Shown: positions 24,666 to 38,238, counted from the stretch's first letter. The stretch: DNA of 64,000 bases from Ephydatia muelleri (GCA_013339895.1 JABACO010000011.1:3617306-3681305), one strand, 5' to 3'. Notes: generated from the sequence alone by a model not told the origin. A program made the numbers and translations.

Positions 24666-25939
24666 GTACACATTAAAGGATGCATGGTGACGTTGAGTGC
24701 ATAGTGTAAGGATTTTGCCGCACAACTGTAAGAGTCCTGCATTTAAAATGTGTGGGTACAGCATAAGCTGCCATAAACAGCAATTTTTGTAGCATCTTTG
24801 CAAAGATTATCTGACTAATGAAAAACATGCAATTAAAAGCACTAATTTTCAACTTCATTTTATAAGAATAAGTATCCTATGCACCAGCTCAAAAACAGTA
24901 TGCATGTTGCAACATTTTTTTGAACGAAGAATTTTCACAACGAAACTTTTTATATCAACATGGCCACTGCACAGTTCTGCACATGTAGAACAGCTGCTCC
25001 TATCAATAAATTAACCATTATAACTCTTGTTTTTATATCCATTTCAGCCAGCAACAAATGTTGTTGTGGTCAGTGCCCAACCAAATACCGCAACTGTTAC
25101 CAATGTGGTTCAGGGTCGTTCAGCAGGAGATCACTTCTACACACTCTCTATTGTGATGACCCTCATCTGCTCCGTATTTGGAGGATTCTGGGCCCTGATG
25201 TGCACCATTCCCGCCCTTTTCTTGGCAATTAGCGTAAGATAATATAATCACAAAAAACGTGTTTAATTGACTCTAACAGCAATTGAGGTATTATTTAATG
25301 GTCCAAATAATCTGAATATCTAAGCGTTTTACATTAACATCGATACGGGACCAGATACATTTCAGCAGATGTAGGTTTAGCATAGCATTCTATTTTAAAG
25401 GTTACAATTAATATTTATCTACGATTGTCATCTGTTAGGTGAAATAGTATTAGTTAGAATCCTATTGGATATAACATGCATTCATGAACACTGTCATTGA
25501 TATGGTTTAACAACTACAACTACACTTCCTTGGGTGAACAATACCCACTGCCGTAGTAAGAACGCATCCATGCACCTCCTACTAACTTCAGTAATGTCCA
25601 CAGTATATGCTAAGAAAATGTATAAAATTATGCACAGAAGCTAGGAACTTAAAATTCTTTCATCAGGCAAAGACGGACGCCGCACACGGAAGGGCAGCTG
25701 CAGCCAAGACAAAGGGCTTTATCGCATTGGGGCTCAACATAGCTGCCATCGTCTCATACATTGCGCTATTGGCTATCATTGTCGCAGTGAGTGCTACTAG
25801 CGGCGTTTCGTCCTCCAGCTCCCCGTCGTCCAGCTACTACGACTACTACTACTACTCATATTACTATTATAACTACTACTACTACAGCTACTACTATTAC
25901 AGCTACTACTACTACAGCTACTACTACTACTACGGTTGA
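22732..25939 (+). CDS. CD225/dispanin-like two-transmembrane protein with Gln/Pro-rich N-terminus (5' end unresolved)
   Basis: Exons 22732-22846, 22902-22936, about 24430-24577, 24628-24665, 25048-25233 and 25667-25939 join in phase. The N-terminal part is repeats of the QQMQQQGYPPQQ type. Exon 5 starts PATNVVVVSAQPN and carries a first hydrophobic helix (LSIVMTLICSVFGGFWALMC). Exon 6 begins with a basic loop (KTDAAHGRAAAAKTKGF), then a second helix (IALGLNIAAIVSYIALLAII), and ends in a Ser stretch and a run of Tyr blocks (YYYYSYYYYN). Two helices with an intervening Ala/Lys loop after a proline-rich N-terminus is the layout of CD225/dispanin family membrane proteins (IFITM, PRRT). The tyrosine tail is unusual. 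The first exon and start codon upstream of 22732 were not found. Pfam search could refute the family. Confidence 0.6.
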
Positions 25940-26837
25940 ATGTTTTAAAAGTACTATTGTATACGGACCGCTGCCTGATTATTAGTATTGCATAGTAGAA
26001 ACTGTAGGCGGGCTCACATATTATAGATGTTTGTATTGTTAGCATTATTGCAAATGCAAATAGATAAATTTTATGTGATGAGAACATGTACAATTCCTCA
26101 CGAAAATGTGCTTGCCGCATGAATATTGCTTTTTAAAGCAAGTATCGATTTTAATGAAGAAACAATGAATTAAATGTACTATCTTAATTGCGTCCTGATA
26201 TTAAATATAGTGTTTGCTTTCATTTGAACGCCTGAACTGAGGACGAGACACGGCGTTGAGAGTACATAAGCGCACGCTCGGAGCCTATACACTCGCGCAT
26301 GCGTATAGCTTGCTAAACCCGACCATGTTAAAAGAAGCGAATGTAACGCTGCATTGGCTGCTGAAATTCGCGATCACGCCATGCAACAATTAATGACGAA
26401 TCGTGCACCCGTTTGGGCTGCATTACCTTTGCCGTGGAGTCCAACGGTTGTTGGAGAGATTAAGCTATACCAAATGTCTAGATCTTGTCTGGCTTGCTAC
26501 TCGTATTGCCACTCGTAAAGCCTGCCACAAGTCCTCAGCAGTTTCCAACTAATATGAAAAGCTATGCATCACCTTAATAAGAGCCAACGGAAGGCCCATA
26601 TCACTAGTTTATTGACGTATTAGGTTAGTGGCATAGGCAATATAGTGTTACTGTTCCGTTACTAACTAGGTGTTTTTTTATTTTCATTTTGGATATATTT
26701 TGCGTAGATTATGTGACATAATTATTGTACAATCAGTGAATGCACATTTAATTTTACATTTGACGAGCGCGTGAGCAAACTTTTGAACACCCCTTTCTTT
26801 AGCGATCAAACATATCAGATAGCAATGCTGTTGCTTA
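25940..26837. other. Unassigned intergenic sequence
   Basis: Likely 3' untranslated region then intergenic DNA; no other gene recognised. Confidence 0.4.
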
Positions 26838-27009
26838 AGGCCGGCATACACGGGGCGACTTCCTGCCGATTTGTCGCATGCAACTCAAATGAATATGGAC
26901 AAATGTTCCGCAAACCATCAGTAAACTAAACAATTACGGAACTTTTACCCATATTCATTCGAGTTGCATGCGACAAGTCGGCAGGAAGTCGCCCCGTGTA
27001 TGCCGACCT
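26838..27009. mobile_element. PIF/Harbinger-type MITE (172 bp)
   Basis: Near-perfect terminal inverted repeats of about 60 bp (AGGCCGGCATACACGGGGCG at the left, CGCCCCGTGTATGCCGACCT at the right). They surround a 50-bp centre and are flanked by TTA at 26835-26837 and 27010-27012. A TWA target duplication and a GGC...ACACGGGGCGAC end are typical of Harbinger-derived MITEs. Confidence 0.85.
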
Positions 27010-27235
27010 TTACACGTTGGTGCATGTTGATTGCTCTGATCATTCAGTACTCCATTTTCCTAGTACATTGCATGTTCGATAATAATTATCACATAAGAAA
27101 TCTTTATAATTATACACGGCACTTCGCAAACACTTTTTCTTTCTTAAATCACATGCAGTACAGTAGCTAATCTACATTGGTTGCTCGCATACTTTGTGCA
27201 AATCTGAAAATCATCCAATATGTATTATCTGGTGA

Positions 27236-27415
27236 AGTCTGTACACTGGCCGAGTCTGGACTGTGGTAGAGTACATTGGCTTCAAGAGTGTACACTAGTG
27301 AAGTGTGTACACTGGTGGAGTTTGTAAACTGCATGGTGGAGTGTGGAGTGTGTACTCTGGTGGAGTGTGGAGTGGTGGAGTGTGTACACTGGTGGAGTGC
27401 TTACACTGGTAAATT
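27236..27415. repeat. GTGTACACTGGTGGAGT-type tandem repeat
   Basis: About eight degenerate copies of a 15-18 bp unit. Confidence 0.85.
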
Positions 27416-30301
27416 TATTGTAGTGAAGGTCACAGGGCCTCCTAGTAACCAATTTCAGTTGGCATCGTTGTGTGGAGACCAGTATAATAGCTACTTTTAT
27501 TTATGCCATGTACAGTGTGTTTTATGCTTCTAAACTACAATTGTTATTGCCTTGTTAGTACATGTGATGTATTTGTTAGTTTTTGCATTCAAACTGTCAC
27601 GTTTGTGTGATGTGGTACATTGTGGGTATGCCAAGTGGAGGTTATGGTATCTGAGTAGTGTAGTATTTGTGATATTGTTGGCATATTGTGTGATGCATAC
27701 TGTTGCTAATGGATGTGTGTTATTACTGGATATAAATAAAGTCTGTTTCTACAAATTTGGAGAGACTTAATAGCTGGAATCGAGGAATGTCTCAGCTATC
27801 CGATTCAGTCTAAAGGTCTGAAGAGTACCCATACACTTCAACAGATGCATGCTATCAAGGACTATCACTAAAAGTTTACTAGTGGTGCAGATTATCCTTT
27901 GGGAAAGATTCACATCTTTTTATGTACTAGAAACTTATAGTACACTCAATGGACCCATTGGCTGCTGCTGATTAACGGCAATGCCCGATTTTTTGGTTCA
28001 CCATTATTCTAACCCTCATCTTTACACAAGAATGGCTCTTGCTATGATATAATAAATCACATTGGCACCTGAGCACATATTATTAATACTACTTCATTCC
28101 AGTGAATAAACACTTCAGACCCATTGCTGCTCTCTTTGCGTGCTTGTAATCATATGTGCTGCAAGACACAATTGCAGCACATTCTCATTTACATTAACTG
28201 AAATTCTCAATGCATCTCACATTGTATAGGCACAGAGTCATCTCGATACTCAGTACACAAAAATAGTTGTGTCTAATTCTATTAGCAGCCACACATACAC
28301 GTGACAATTAATCCCCATACATGGTAATACCAGAATAAAACCACTGAGCACAAGTAGGCTGTCCGGGAAGTTTTTAAAAATGAGGCACAAAATGGCGGTC
28401 ATCAAATAAGTGAATATAGAAAGATCACCGCAAGAGGGTGCCAAATCCTTTGTGATTTCAGTAAGCCAAGTGAATAGGATATTGGAATTAGGACAATTAA
28501 TTAGGGCACTGGAGGCATTTGCTATTAAGGCTGGTAGGAGAATGCCAAGGACAAAAATACGTATGACTATTCAAAATGTGAAGTGGATGTTTAATTTATT
28601 GTTCACTCAACTTACCTGCATATACAGATAGGTTTTAAGGTAATTTATTGAGTAAGTAGCCTTTTTCACTGCTAGTTATATTCATGGTACCTTTATTGCA
28701 TGTGGACTACGAATGAAACATAGCTACTCGAAAATCATCAACATGTTTGGCCTTACGCTTTGTAATTTTTGAGGTTATTTGGGTAGTGATGTTTTGCAGA
28801 TTTTGATCACCTCCCTGGTGGATATGACTTGTGGTGAATACCGAATTATAAAAAGAGTTGAAAGTTTCACATTTACGCACGGGCTGACTGGATCGTAAAT
28901 CAGATAAACGTGGGGACAGAATTTACAGAGTTTAGTGATCGCAAGCCTTTTTGTCATGCGAAACGCTGCTGAGTCAGTGATGTTCAGAAGACTTTTAGTC
29001 TTAAAGTTTAGGATCTCTTTCTATTATAGTTGCAGTTCCATGTGTTTGAGTTATGAAAGTAGAGGAGGAGAAACTAATCGCCTAAACGGAATAATTCAAA
29101 TCATTAACTGAATGGTGAAGAAAAGGTGACAATAAGTTTGAGTTTGGTATAAACCGGTTACATCATTAAGAATGTAACTGGTTTATACCCAAATGTAAGT
29201 CTACACGGATAAGCTCTATGCTATTATTAGAACGTATCCCACATAGAATTCAGTGATATCCTAAGGTACAGATTCTGAACAAAAAGGTTGTTTTGTCTTC
29301 CCCAGGCACCAAGGAGTCTATTACAATAAGCCATCCCAAAGAAGTCGCATACTCCTTAATTGCCATTTGGCTCCAGAGAACTGATTTTAATTTGATTGGA
29401 TTGGAGTAGAGCAGAATAGTTCAAAACAAATGGCGAGGCATAAGGAAATGTTAGTGTTGTGCCCGATGTGTTATACCTGACCACCCTACGGATATATTGG
29501 TTCAATCGCTAGTCTTAAAACGATTCCTATAGCTCGAGTTACACATGAAAAAGTATACGTAAGAAGACGACGGCGAACAAGCTTTCTATAAAAGCGCACT
29601 GTTTTGTGACATCAAACTGTACACCATTGTGTTGTCATTTAATTTCAGATATATATAAGCGATCTGTTTCTCGGCTGTCCCTCTAGACGCGAGTCACGTT
29701 TTCGTAATGACATTCAGTAATTTAGCATCAACCCTACATGTACACGTAAATGGAACCTTGCTGAGACACCGACCTTGCGGATCCGATATTCACCATATAA
29801 ATATAAGACGTTTGCAATCTAGACAACAAACACACAAACACATGCACCCTTCAGCTGGTGACACAGAGCAAAACTACAGGTATAGGTTCAATGTGAATGT
29901 GCGTGCATAGCATGCGGGCAGCGATTTGAAACTGTACGTGTACCAATGATGTGACTGTATCTAATGTACTCGCATGCAATTGAAGCACAAAAACTATACC
30001 GGTGTACACAGCATAGCGCATGCATTATTATGTTTATAAATTATACACGCTAAGTAAATTAAATCTCGCACAAAATAGCCGCGCTGCCCCATTTATACAT
30101 CAAAATTATAAAATTTTACAAGTACGCTGCTATCCTTCTATTGATATGCTTCAGTGAGGCTGATGGTAGCCGTGCAGGACAATAACAATTCCTTACTGCA
30201 TGCATATACCTTGGGCACGGCTAGGATATGTGTTTAAGAATTAGCAGCAACAGTTTTAACAATATTTTCTTTAGCCTTCAGTTCAGTTCACTTTTTTTTA
30301 G
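27416..30301. other. Unassigned intergenic sequence
   Basis: No gene with recognisable motifs. A 50-bp hairpin (GGTATAAACCGGTTACAT...ATGTAACTGGTTTATACC) lies at about 29145-29188. Confidence 0.4.
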
Positions 30302-30715
30302 GCAGGGCAACGACCCTTTTTAATACCCTAGTGCAGTTGGTGGTTGGTGGATAAGGATGAGCTAGCGTGTGATTCCACTTTACTAGCACGGCGGGGGGAA
30401 GTCTAATACAATAACTGTGAACGAGGGAGGCGGTCCTCCCACAAAGTTACATGGCCTTGGACAAACGCTGTGAACTACTTTTATAACAGTTTTGTACTAA
30501 AGCTTACTTGATCGAACCCATTATTGCGCTCATTAACGACGAATACGGCAAAGTTACCTGGCTGCATGCACTGCATAATCACCAAAACATGACTTGTATT
30601 CTCGCTGTATAGCGTTAATTCTATTCACCGCTCCTTGGGAAGGGTGTCCAAACCTGTTGATGTTTTGTGGCTCGCAGAGATACGTAACGCTACCGCGTTT
30701 TTAGGTGTACGTGTA
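30302..30715. repeat. Dispersed repeat, copy B (fullest copy)
   Basis: The left half matches 14434-14640 and the right half matches 22066-22240. This copy therefore appears to span the longest part of the family. No coding capacity. Confidence 0.65.
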
Positions 30716-30990
30716 AGTGGAATGCCAAGATACCGCCAGAAGCAGAGTCGGACTTTTACATGATATATATATCAGTGAAGATCCGTGTATTATGATGACT
30801 GAGGATTGAAATCCGACTTATCACAAACCTAGGTATGGCTTAACTTGAATTAAATGTAGAACAAGGTCTCCACCGTCTCGATACCCGGGCCATGCAGAAC
30901 ATTCATTGGCTATATTCAAAGGAACCAATGATTATTCTTTCGGCCTCTGCAACCCGAGAACACAGCACACCATCTATTCGTCAACACCAT

Positions 30991-30991
<1 letters not shown>

Positions 30992-31071
<80 letters not shown>

Positions 31072-31074
31072 CAT

Positions 31075-31139
<65 letters not shown>
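30992..31139. repeat. (CA)n microsatellite
   Basis: About 148 bp CA, interrupted once by TGCATGT. It is followed by CGGAAACTGTCCC, which recurs inverted near 23229. Confidence 0.95.
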
Positions 31140-31140
<1 letters not shown>

Positions 31141-31780
31141 TCTCGCGGAAACTGTCCCAGATATTAACATATGGGACAAAATCGCCCCACGATATATTAT
31201 AAAATATCATTAACATGCAACGCGTTTGAATCGCTATAACTTCCCAACGGTTAATGCTATCGACCCCTTGTTTTCAACACTTCATACTACACCATTTTAC
31301 TATAGGTAATCATATTTTTGGGCTTTGCACAAGTTCCTTGCTGATGCTACGAGGTTCGATACCTCATGAGGTTCAAAACCGCCACATCTTTAGGTAGGAG
31401 CGTTCAAATCGCTTCATACGTACACGGGTCCTGTTGCGATTGATGCCTTCAGTTCTTACTCTATCCGTCACGGAGATACAACTGTGCAAAGTTAATGCAC
31501 ATTTCCCGCTCGATTGCGTGCATGTTTTTGTCTCACTAGCTCGGGCAGTGAGTTTTGTGGGAAAATTATAAGAAGAAGAAAAAGAATGCTCACTTTGCCA
31601 GACGATCGTACCAAATTAACGGATCCAAGTGAATGGTTCCAGTCATAGATAGAGCAAGCCCGTAGCCAGGGGGGGTTCGGAGGTATCGAACGAACCCCCC
31701 CCCCCCCCCCCCCCCCATCCTTAAAGGGTCAAGGCCCGCTTATGTGGTGCGGGTCCCGGCTTGCGAAGCTTCTGGAGCCC

Positions 31781-33061
31781 CAGTAATGCCGCGGTTCGCC
31801 CGCCAACCGGTACCGTCAAAACCGTCAAACTAGGCGATACGGTTGGCTTCCGTGACCGTCAGGAAAAGTGAATAATTGAATTAGTTCGCGAACCACATAA
31901 CCGTCGGCCTATTGAGGCAAAAACCAGCTCTGCAAAAACCGTGGGACGGTGGGACCGTCAAAAATGTTGACGGTCTAACTGCCGGTCAGACATTCGTTGG
32001 ATGACTGAGGACTGGGAACCTGAGAGAATTGACACATCGCAGCATTCATACACCGAAGTGACAATTCGATAACAGAAGTTATCTGACACCGCTTTCCTAC
32101 CGGGTAGTTAAGAATAATATATTTTTATTTACACTATTTATAGAATACATGCGCCCGCATGCTCAGTAATATCACTGTTATCCGCCGAATAAGATTGGAT
32201 TTTGTTGCTTGGATTTCATTTGCTGCTTGGATTTTAGTTCTGTGAGTGACGCCGTTTTAATTCATGCATTGCCTTTGGCTTTCTAGTGTACTATCGTTTC
32301 CTCCCGAGTTCTGAATTCTGAGCCAATGACGGCTGGATTTGGCCTGAGTCCTGCCGCGGAAAGGTCTGATACTCTGATCGACCTGAAGAACACTTGTAAT
32401 TGATTGGGCAGATTCTGCACAAGTTTCAGAAGAGCCACCCAGGGAGATGCTGTTCCCAATCACAATATATTTACTCTGGATGCATTGACTTTGACGTAAG
32501 TCAATTATTTTGGCATTACAAGTGCGAATTTCAACTGCATCGATGCATTCTGCTGCAGCCATGTACTGCTACCAAATTGATCCTTGGGGTGGCACACAGG
32601 AGCGCGAAGGACAGCATAGATAACGAGTTCAAGCGCTATATGCTTAACTGGCGCGTTAATGACGTCATGCAATGGTGGAGCGACCATGAAGCTTACGTCC
32701 TTCGCATTGCTCTGCTAGCCCAGCTAAAGTACTGATTTACCCATTCCGGTGTCCAGTACTCACTCTGAAAGGGTATTTTCTCGCTAAAGCTGACCGCAAG
32801 AGATGGCGGATGGATGCTGGCTGAGTGGAAAGAGTAACGTTAAATATAAACACGATGGTTATTAAATTTAATTCGTGCTGTTAGTTTAGACCGGATATCG
32901 ACCGGGACCGGCTTGAATCCAGGCGGCCAACCGTCAAACCGCCAACGTGACCGTATTGGTAACACCACGGTCACTGTTCGTCCGCCAACGTGACCGTGTG
33001 GATCCGGTACGGTTAGCCGTGAACGTGACCGGATCGATAATAGCTGACCGCGGCATCACTG
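31781..33061. mobile_element. hAT DNA transposon relic (1281 bp) nested in copy 2
   Basis: Inverted ends CAGTAATGCCGCGGTT (31781) and the complement of CAGTGATGCCGCGGTC (ending 33061). A perfect 8-bp target duplication TGGAGCCC lies at 31773-31780 and 33062-33069. The reverse-complement region in copy 1 (about 13608-13640) lacks the insertion and acts as an empty-site control. Sub-terminal repeats around ACCGTCAAA / AACGTGACCG are frequent at both ends. Confidence 0.88.
32400..32786 (+). pseudogene. hAT transposase C-terminal fragment
   Basis: One frame ends NDVMQWWSDHEAYVLRIALL...LKY with a stop at about 32733. The next frame reads IPVSSTHSERVFSR (32743-32784) and then stops. WW, an L..LA..KY spacing and IP.SS..SERVFS are the hallmarks of the hAT dimerisation domain. 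One frame break and an early stop make it non-functional; the catalytic DDE part is absent. Confidence 0.8.
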
Positions 33062-33288
33062 TGGAGCCCACATCGCTCCCCCCCCCCCCCCCCCCCCCCA
33101 CTTTTCGTAATGGACCTGAAGCGAATTGCCCCCCCCCCCCCCCCCCCCCACTTTTCGTATATCGGACCTGAAGTGGACTGCCCACCCCCCCTTTTCGTAT
33201 CGGGCAACCCACCTCGGCCACCGCCCACTAGTTACGGTCCACATTTGTTTTCCGAACCCCCCCATTTCCTGACCTGGCTACGGGCCTG

Positions 33289-33897
33289 TAGAGAACTAAA
33301 CTATCTATGTTCCAGTAATCTTGCGCCTCCCACGTCCCCGGCAGTATTCAAAACGGCGCACGTAAGGCTATTTGCTACGCACTCGCATCATCTTCTAGTC
33401 GTGTAATAAAGCTTTCCTATTTGCCATCATCTTGCTAAAATTATCGTCTTATATCTGCCACGCCCACAGCTACTATTGTCGGTCTCACACAATGCTACCT
33501 TACGTTGATTGTTATTGATCCGTTAGCGCATGCATAATGAGGGAGGAGGGGCACCAAAATACGCATGTGCCCCCCCCCCCCCCCCCCCCCCCCAAGCCAA
33601 TAAATTGCCACCGCGCCACTGCTTGCCATACGCATGTACAAAATTAATAAAATTGTTTTCAGGACGTTTGCGCAATTTTCAGATGATCTTGGCAGGTGTC
33701 TGACGCCGTTAACATTCCTGAGTCGATGTCACCATTATTACGTTGAAACGGGTTTAACCCTCTGAACACTTACTTCTTCTGCAACCGCCAATTTCGTTTA
33801 CTACTTATTCTGCAGTTGTGTGTGCGGAAGTAGAAGTGCCCGCTTCGACTGGCAGGGAAGACTAAACAACATTTACTGCGTAGCTGCACAGTACAAT
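33289..33897. other. Upstream region of PPWD1
   Basis: Contains a 24-nt poly-C tract (33570-33593) and the probable 5' untranslated region. No TATA box is evident. Confidence 0.4.
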
Positions 33898-36800
33898 ATG
33901 ACTGATGAAGGAGACCGCAAGCGTGCACTAAGTGCAGAAGCTTCGGAAGAACCTGCCGATAAAGAAAGCGCAGAAGAAAACGAGGTTGTCGGGCCAGTTA
34001 AAGATGACGAACCACCTGCAAAGAAGCGAAAGGGTGAGCTGTTCGCGTGGCAAGCAAGCTTCACTCTCTTCACCCACCACCCCTTCCCCCGAATATAGCA
34101 CTACCGTACGAAAAGATGTATCTCGAAAAGCTTCCGTGCGCAGAGATGTACGAGAAGAGCTACATGCACAGAGACATCATCACCCATGTCGTCTGCACAA
34201 AGTAGGACACTCCAATTGACGATCACCATTATTTTTATCCGCTTCCCTGGTTACTAAGTTATTTACTGTCGCTCCGTTGCCAACAGATCCAACTTCGTTG
34301 TGACTGCAAGTTCTGATGGGCATGTAAAGTTTTGGAAGAAGCAAGAGGAAGGAATAGAGTTTGTGAAGCATTTTAGAGCACACCTGGGTGAGATGAAATA
34401 TTAATAACGTGCCCTTTATTTCAGATAGTCTCGTACCCAGACCTGTTTACGTAAGCATTATCGCATAATGTATAATGCTGCTACGTAAAGTGGTCTGGCA
34501 CTGAAGTCGTTCTGAATGGAATGCAATTGGAATGCAAGCGATTACATAACACACGGTGATTAATAATTATTGAGGAATGGATCGTTGCAAGATGTGTAGC
34601 AATCAAAGGGCAAAAAAGACACCCAGAAAGCGCTTTATCCGGCTATTCAATATATGCCTTGCTATCGCAATGCACAGTTGAGATAAGCACAGAGGACGAG
34701 AACAATTATAGCTCCGGGTTTGTCCAGAGATAGTATATCATCTCTGGTTTGTCAGCATAAAATGCTTTAACAGGATTGTAAAGTACAAACTGAGTGCAGC
34801 ACCGATGATTAGAAAGGGAATGGACAGAAATTATAACTGCAGGCATAACTGGCACAATACCTGTATCTGAAAATGTATCCAATATTCTACTTGTAGGTCT
34901 TCACAAGACTGCAAAAATTGCCTCTCCAATGTACAGACAACACGTGTTATTGACAGCTTAGGGCCATCTCACGACAGAAAAGTGCTTGAATAGGTGGAAA
35001 GCCTTAAACAAAGCACATCTACTATGCAAGCTAGTCCATAAAACAAGCACTACAATTACATATTGTAAACATACAGGGAACAATGTCAATAGTTCATCAA
35101 CGGCCATTAATGGGTTCATTGTCTGACTCTACCATCTCATCCACTAGAGAATTGTCTGCCATATTTGACACAGGGCTCCTGCTGCTCCACTATTCCCTCC
35201 TCAGAATTGTTGTTACCTCCAGTATAGTTGGTCCAAATGTATCCCTCTATCTGACCACTTCATCTAGCCAGGTGGAACAATCCCCAGACACAGCACATGT
35301 TCAATTATCAGATGACCTCAACACCAGCATGTCTTATCTCACACGTCACCACATGATCCCGCTGCTGTAGATATTAGGTCTTTGGATCTATCAAGCCCTA
35401 AATGGTTGAAACTTTGATATTGGTACATTTAGTAGCTGTTCCAGTTAAAGCTATCAAGTGTACATTTCTTGGTATGAGACTCTACTCACCTAATTTTTCA
35501 AATTCAGGTCTGAAAAACTCCTCACAAATCAAAATTTTAACACCTAAACACACAGACAGTCACCATGCAGAGATATATGATCTCTGCAGTCACGTACAAT
35601 CACACACACACACACATACACACAGTGAGCCTCATCATTTACAAAGGCAATAAGTTTGTTCATATATATAACATTTCTCTGACAGCTAAATTAAGTAGTA
35701 GTAGCTCTGGGCAGATGAAAACAAGCTGAAGTGACCGCTGCGCACTCTTTCAAGCTTCTCTTTATCATTTCTTGTTTCTGTATCCACGTACGCTGCTGTC
35801 AATCCTTTGTCATTCAGTGAACGTACCTAAATATTATATATATATAATATGAAGTAATTTTAGCGAACAAAAGCTAACCTGATCTTTTGTTAGGCTTTTA
35901 GCCGAGATACGATCAAAGCTATGCTGCCTTCTTGCTTAAGCAGGTCATCTAACTGCCAGGGTCATGTGCTGTAGCATAGCGATTTGCCACTTCCAGTCGG
36001 CAAATTGAGAAACACGTCATTATTTTCAAGAAAGCCTTTGACTGCCTCATACTGTTTTGGGCAAAGTTCAGAATATCCAACCTTATTGCTGCTTGTTGAA
36101 GAATGCAGGACTCAATGTGTTCATGTCTGAAGCTATAGAGAATTAACTTTAATTTCACTTAAGGAATCAATTAACGTATTACATGAATCTCATTTATTTG
36201 CTTCTTCGGAATCTGATTGGTCACATTGACATTCCTACAACCAGAACAACTTCAGTGGACTTCGTTACCAGACCACTTTATGTAGCATTATACATTATGC
36301 GATAATGCTTACGTAAACAGGTCTGCGTACAAGACATTCAGATATGGATATGTAAAACTTGCACGTGTGGGCTCACTTGATGCTTGGTATTAATGTGTCA
36401 GGACATTTCATCATGGTCCCTCCATCATATCCATCATGGTCTCTCCCTCATTCCAGCATGATTTCTCCATCATGGTCCTGCATCATCCCTTAATGATTCT
36501 CTGCTGCATCCCATCATGGTCCCTACATCATCCAATCATGGTCCCTACATCATCCCATCATGGTCCCTCCATCATCCCATCATGGTCCCTCCATCATCCC
36601 AATCATGGTCCCATCATCCCATCATGGTCCCTCCATCATCCCAATCATGGTCCCATCATCCCATCATCCCATCATGGTCCCTACATCATCCAATCATGGT
36701 CCCTACATCATCCAATCCCTACATCATCCCATCATGGTCCCTCCATCATCCCATCATGGTCCCTCCATCATCCCATCATGGTCCCTCCATCATCCCATCA

Positions 36801-38153
36801 TGGTCCCTACATCATCCCATCATGGTCCTTGCAAGCCTATTACTTCAGCCATTGAACTTGCTTCAGAATTACATGTACTGTAGATGTTATGTAATTACAA
36901 CCATATTTATATTCAGTACCTACAAGGAAAGGTTTGAATCTAATTCTAACAACTTAGCAAACTAAATATATTTATTTGATGGGGAAAAACTCTAAAACTA
37001 AAAAAGAAATTCTGCAGCCGCTACATTCCCGTGTCAAAGAACATGTGAAGGACTTGTTCACTGTAATTGCCCTTGAATAGTTTAATGATTGCATCCCTGG
37101 ATATATAGTATACTTTGTACAATGTACAGTAATTGTGACAGGTATAAGATTCCTGCTATGCAATGGTCTTCTACAGGGAAGGTGATGGGGATGAGTGCCA
37201 GTTCTGATGGCTTGCTGTTGTGTACTATTTCCGATGACAAGTCTCTCAAAGTGTTTGACGTTATCAATTTTGGTAAGCAGTCTTTTCAGGTGGATAGAGT
37301 CATTAATGTGTTGGTGTAGTGGCTGCTGTACTTTTGCTCTGTCGTTATGTTGGATGTTGGTGCATATATGCAAAGTCAATGAGCTAAGACAATAGGGTGA
37401 GATCATAGTTTAGGACAGCCATTTAAGGAACTAGTGCTGGTAAATCCTAGGGTCTTGTATATTTTAGTACACAACAGGCCCCTACAATGTTATGAACCAA
37501 AGGCAGTTGTTTATACAAAGCATGTTTAAATGTTGACTAGATTAGGACATTTTTCGTATAGAGTATCCAGACATTCTATTCTATTTGGCTACTTGTATAT
37601 CAGTTGTGGTCTTCTGCAAATGTATGTCATTAAGGTGTCTCAAATGATTGCATACAGATGAATCTGACTAGAAATGACACACAATCAAAGGAATGCCTTC
37701 CATCCAGCAAAGATCTGCTCTGTGTTCCGATCTACACATGTACGAAGACCTTAAAATCAACAACGATTTGCATGCGTGTTGCTAAATGGCAGCAGATAAT
37801 CTTGATCCACATTATGAGCAGCAGTGGTAGAGCGCTGAACCCCTTGCATGAATGTTCAAAATACAAATGAACATTGTTCTGTACTGAGTGCTCTGGTATT
37901 AAATCTTTTGCCACTAATCATTGCATGATGGGCCCAAGTTTCTGACACACCTGAATTTAATATAATAGAGTATTAATAAAGGAATTGGTAATCATTTGCT
38001 GCCCTACACTAGGACAACCCATTTAATTTTCCCACCCCACCCCCAAGGAAGAAGAAAAACAACCTTGTACATTTTATATAGGCATTATGTATTTCCCATC
38101 TTGAAATAACTTTGTGAGCATTGTGCATGCATAAGGTTTCTGCAGCTATGAAA

Positions 38154-38238
<85 letters not shown>

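Larger units (their letters stand above)
31655..33288. mobile_element. G/C-tract inverted-repeat element, copy 2, split by a hAT insertion
   Basis: The ends are inverted (CAAGCCCGTAGCCAGG at 31655-31670, CCTGGCTACGGGCCTG at 33273-33288). A 5-bp repeat TAGAG flanks both sides (31650-31654, 33289-33293). Long C tracts lie inside (31695-31716, 33078-33101, 33129-33149). It carries no protein of its own; the coding relics belong to the inserted hAT. The superfamily is uncertain: the end resembles hAT, but hAT elements usually duplicate 8 bp. Confidence 0.75.

Noticed and set aside
31340..31380. tRNA B-box-like GAGGTTCGATACCTC
   Set aside because: No matching A box or acceptor stem upstream; it is a short inverted repeat.
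36390..36840. CRISPR-like regular repeats
   Set aside because: Adjacent tandem copies with no unique spacers; a eukaryotic minisatellite.
36436..36965. Repeated [14 protein letters not shown] protein
   Set aside because: Translation of the PPWD1 intron 3 minisatellite.
37815..37865. Possible tRNA or tRNA-derived SINE (AGTGGTAGAGC ... GTTCAAAAT)
   Set aside because: A-box-like and B-box-like strings are too close together and no cloverleaf stems form.
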